Part shown: in pieces, positions 62,856-64,000 of the stretch | Layout: each line of letters opens with the position of its first letter | Numbering within the stretch: position 1 is the stretch's first letter | Origin: Cellulomonas sp. C5510 | Lineage (GTDB): Bacteria; Actinomycetota; Actinomycetes; Actinomycetales; Cellulomonadaceae | Assembly (NCBI RefSeq): GCF_019797765.1 | Contig: NZ_CP081862.1 | Location: forward strand, 2,480,001-2,544,000 | DNA: 64,000 nt | Reading direction: 5' to 3' | Made by a program: the position numbers and the translations under genes | Notes under the pieces: generated by a model | The model's input: only the letters and a program-made list of their open reading frames with translations | Databases searched by the model: none | What the model was told of the DNA's origin: nothing

Positions 62856-63688
62856 ACGGTCCCCAGGACCTCCTCCATGCCGCGCACGGAGCGCCGCAGC
62901 TCCAGCGGGCTGAGCCCGGTGAACCGCTCGACCTCGCGCTGCGGGTAGCCGGCGTCGGCGTAGCTGCGCAGCACCTCGACCACCCGGCGGGCGTCGCCGC
63001 GGTCGTCGACGCCGAGCTCGCGCACGGCGCAGGACATGCGCACGCCGGCGAGGAAGGCCGACGGGGTCAGCCCGACCCGCTCCGCGAAGAGCGCGTGCAG
63101 CGATGCGAGCGAGCGGTCGACCGAGCGCGCCAGGTCGATCGCGCGGACGAGCCCGCGCTCCTCGTCGGCGAGCTGCACCACCCGCTCGAGGTCGGCGCGG
63201 TCGCCCGCGGGGACCGGACGGCGGACCGCCCCGACGAGCAGGTCCTCCAGGGCCCGCGCCGTCGCCTCCTCGTCGTGCCCGTCGCCCAGGCGCCCGGCGA
63301 GCTCGGCGGGGTCGAGCCCCAGCGCGGCGGCCAGGCCCCGGTGGTCGTCCACCAGCAGCCCGCCGTCGGGGGCGAGCGCGGACAGCGCCCACGGGGCGAG
63401 CCGGGCCCCGACCTCGTACGACGGCACCGCGGGGTCGGCGGCGAGCACGACCTGGGGCGCGGTACGGGGTCCGCGCAGCACCGACCCGATGACCTCGGCG
63501 TCCCGGGTCAGCGGGTCGATCCAGCGCACGGGGCCGCCGAGCCGCACCACCGCGGCCGGTCGCCCGTCCGGGAGGGCGACGCGCGGCGGCGCGCCGTGGG
63601 GACCGCGCGCCACCCAGAGCGCCTCGACGAGACCGGAGGGTCCCGGCGCGAGCGACAGGGAGTGGCGGGCGGACGTGGCGGCGACCAT
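62852..63688 (-). CDS. AraC-family HTH transcriptional regulator
   Basis: A 278-residue regulator (MVAATSARHSLSLAPGPSGL). The N-terminal ~165 residues resemble the DUF6597-like sensor half of AraC-type proteins. The C-terminal double helix-turn-helix is visible as IDLARSVDRSLASLHALFAERVGLTP...FLAGVRM and DAGYPQREVERFTGLSPLELRRSV. Start chosen at 63688; GATCAT lies 6 nt upstream and may be a leaderless -10. It converges with the MFS gene and could be a cluster regulator or simply part of the old flank; its stronger GC bias favours the latter. Confidence 0.82.
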   Translation of the reverse strand: MVAATSARHSLSLAPGPSGLVEALWVARGPHGAPPRVALPDGRPAAVVRLGGPVRWIDPLTRDAEVIGSVLRGPRTAPQVVLAADPAVPSYEVGARLAPWALSALAPDGGLLVDDHRGLAAALGLDPAELAGRLGDGHDEEATARALEDLLVGAVRRPVPAGDRADLERVVQLADEERGLVRAIDLARSVDRSLASLHALFAERVGLTPSAFLAGVRMSCAVRELGVDDRGDARRVVEVLRSYADAGYPQREVERFTGLSPLELRRSVRGMEEVLGTV

Positions 63689-63755
63689 GTCCCCATGATC
63701 GCCCGGGGACGCCGCCAGGGGAACGGGACCTCGGACCCGGTGCGTCCCCGGGACG

Positions 63756-63795
63756 CGCGACGGGCCCGGCACCGCGTGGTGCCGGGCCCGTCGCG
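63756..63795 (-). terminator. Perfect 18-bp hairpin terminator after the M16 peptidase gene
   Basis: Arms 63756-63773 and 63778-63795 are fully complementary around a GCGT loop. It lies 8 bp after the peptidase stop and isolates the AraC-like gene and the pterin cluster from read-through. Confidence 0.85.
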
Positions 63796-63802
63796 AGGGC
63801 CG

Positions 63803-64000
63803 TCAGTCGCCGAACGGGCCGACCCGGACCACGGAGCGCGGGCGGGACGCGAGGTCCGCGGCCAGCTCCTGCACGTCCGTGGCCGTGACCGCGCGCACGC
63901 GGTCGAGCGACTCCTGGGTGGACAGCAGCTCGCCGTGCACCAGCTCGGACTTCCCGAGCCGGCTCATGCGCGACCCCGAGTCCTCGAGACCGAGCACCAG
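63803..64000 (-). CDS. M16-family zinc protease, C-terminal fragment at window edge
   Basis: Only the last 65 codons are present, entering from the right edge. The C-terminus (SRMSRLGKSELVHGELLS, LDRVRAVTATDVQELAADL, VVRVGPFGD) matches actinobacterial pitrilysin-like M16B peptidases. The gene usually lies next to dapB downstream of rpsO-pnp; here it is ~8.8 kb away because of the inserted cluster. Confidence 0.85.
   Translation of the reverse strand: MVLGLEDSGSRMSRLGKSELVHGELLSTQESLDRVRAVTATDVQELAADLASRPRSVVRVGPFGD

Noticed and set aside
62852..63688. Counting the AraC-like regulator as a proven member of the pterin cluster
   Set aside because: It is convergent rather than co-directional, and its sequence looks like the high-GC flanking chromosome; membership stays open.

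Overview
The window is about 64 kb of very GC-rich chromosome with typical actinobacterial gene order. Dense gene packing, frequent GTG starts, many 4-nt ATGA/GTGA overlaps and repeated leaderless -10 elements (TANNNT 6-8 nt before the start codon) suggest a member of the Micrococcales, probably Cellulomonas or a close relative. That placement is inference. No plasmid, phage, IS element, CRISPR array, rRNA or tRNA gene was recognised.

Layout. 1-6142: 5' part of a DinG-type helicase gene, hflX, an RsmC-like methyltransferase, a thioredoxin-like protein, dapF, miaA and an extradiol-dioxygenase-like protein coupled to miaA. 6186-11940: an island of an HSP90-family ATPase, a TPR-like protein and three YbjN-domain paralogues, lying in the usually tight miaA-miaB neighbourhood. 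12014-21385: miaB, a glutamate-type ABC transporter (gluABCD), RNase Y, recX and recA (with an SOS box). 21624-31542: an MBL-fold hydrolase, a membrane phosphodiesterase, DUF3046, the giant helicase Lhr with a Nei-type glycosylase, then ClgR. 31713-38362: cinA/pncC, pgsA, ftsK, rnj and dapA. 38422-42655: a glycerophosphodiesterase with an Ugp-like ABC transporter. 42856-54246: azlCD, thyA, a P1-family peptidase, a membrane protein, a DUF222-HNH nuclease, an aldehyde dehydrogenase, a GNAT protein, a GGDEF-EAL protein and a small membrane protein coupled to dapB.

The most unusual block is 55022-62855, inserted between dapB and the M16 peptidase gene that normally lies next to it in actinobacteria. 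Six minus-strand genes with overlapping ends encode a FolC-like ligase, a divergent dihydropteroate-synthase-like enzyme, an M20 metallopeptidase, GTP cyclohydrolase I, a degenerate SDR and a circularly permuted ATP-grasp ligase. An MFS exporter is divergent. The DHPS-like enzyme keeps the pterin and pyrophosphate residues but has lost the p-aminobenzoate loop, the FolC-like enzyme has altered motifs, and folB and folK are absent. I read this as a candidate biosynthetic cluster for a pterin- or folate-like conjugate (a specialised metabolite, antimetabolite or cofactor) made from GTP and exported, rather than the housekeeping folate operon. dapB keeps its own leaderless promoter across the stop codon of the last cluster gene, consistent with an insertion that left dapB expression intact.

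How the rest fits together: dapA, dapB and dapF supply diaminopimelate; recA, recX, Lhr, Nei and the DinG-type helicase serve DNA repair; MiaA and MiaB modify tRNA A37; RNase Y and RNase J are the main RNA-decay nucleases; ClgR is the likely proteolysis/stress regulator.
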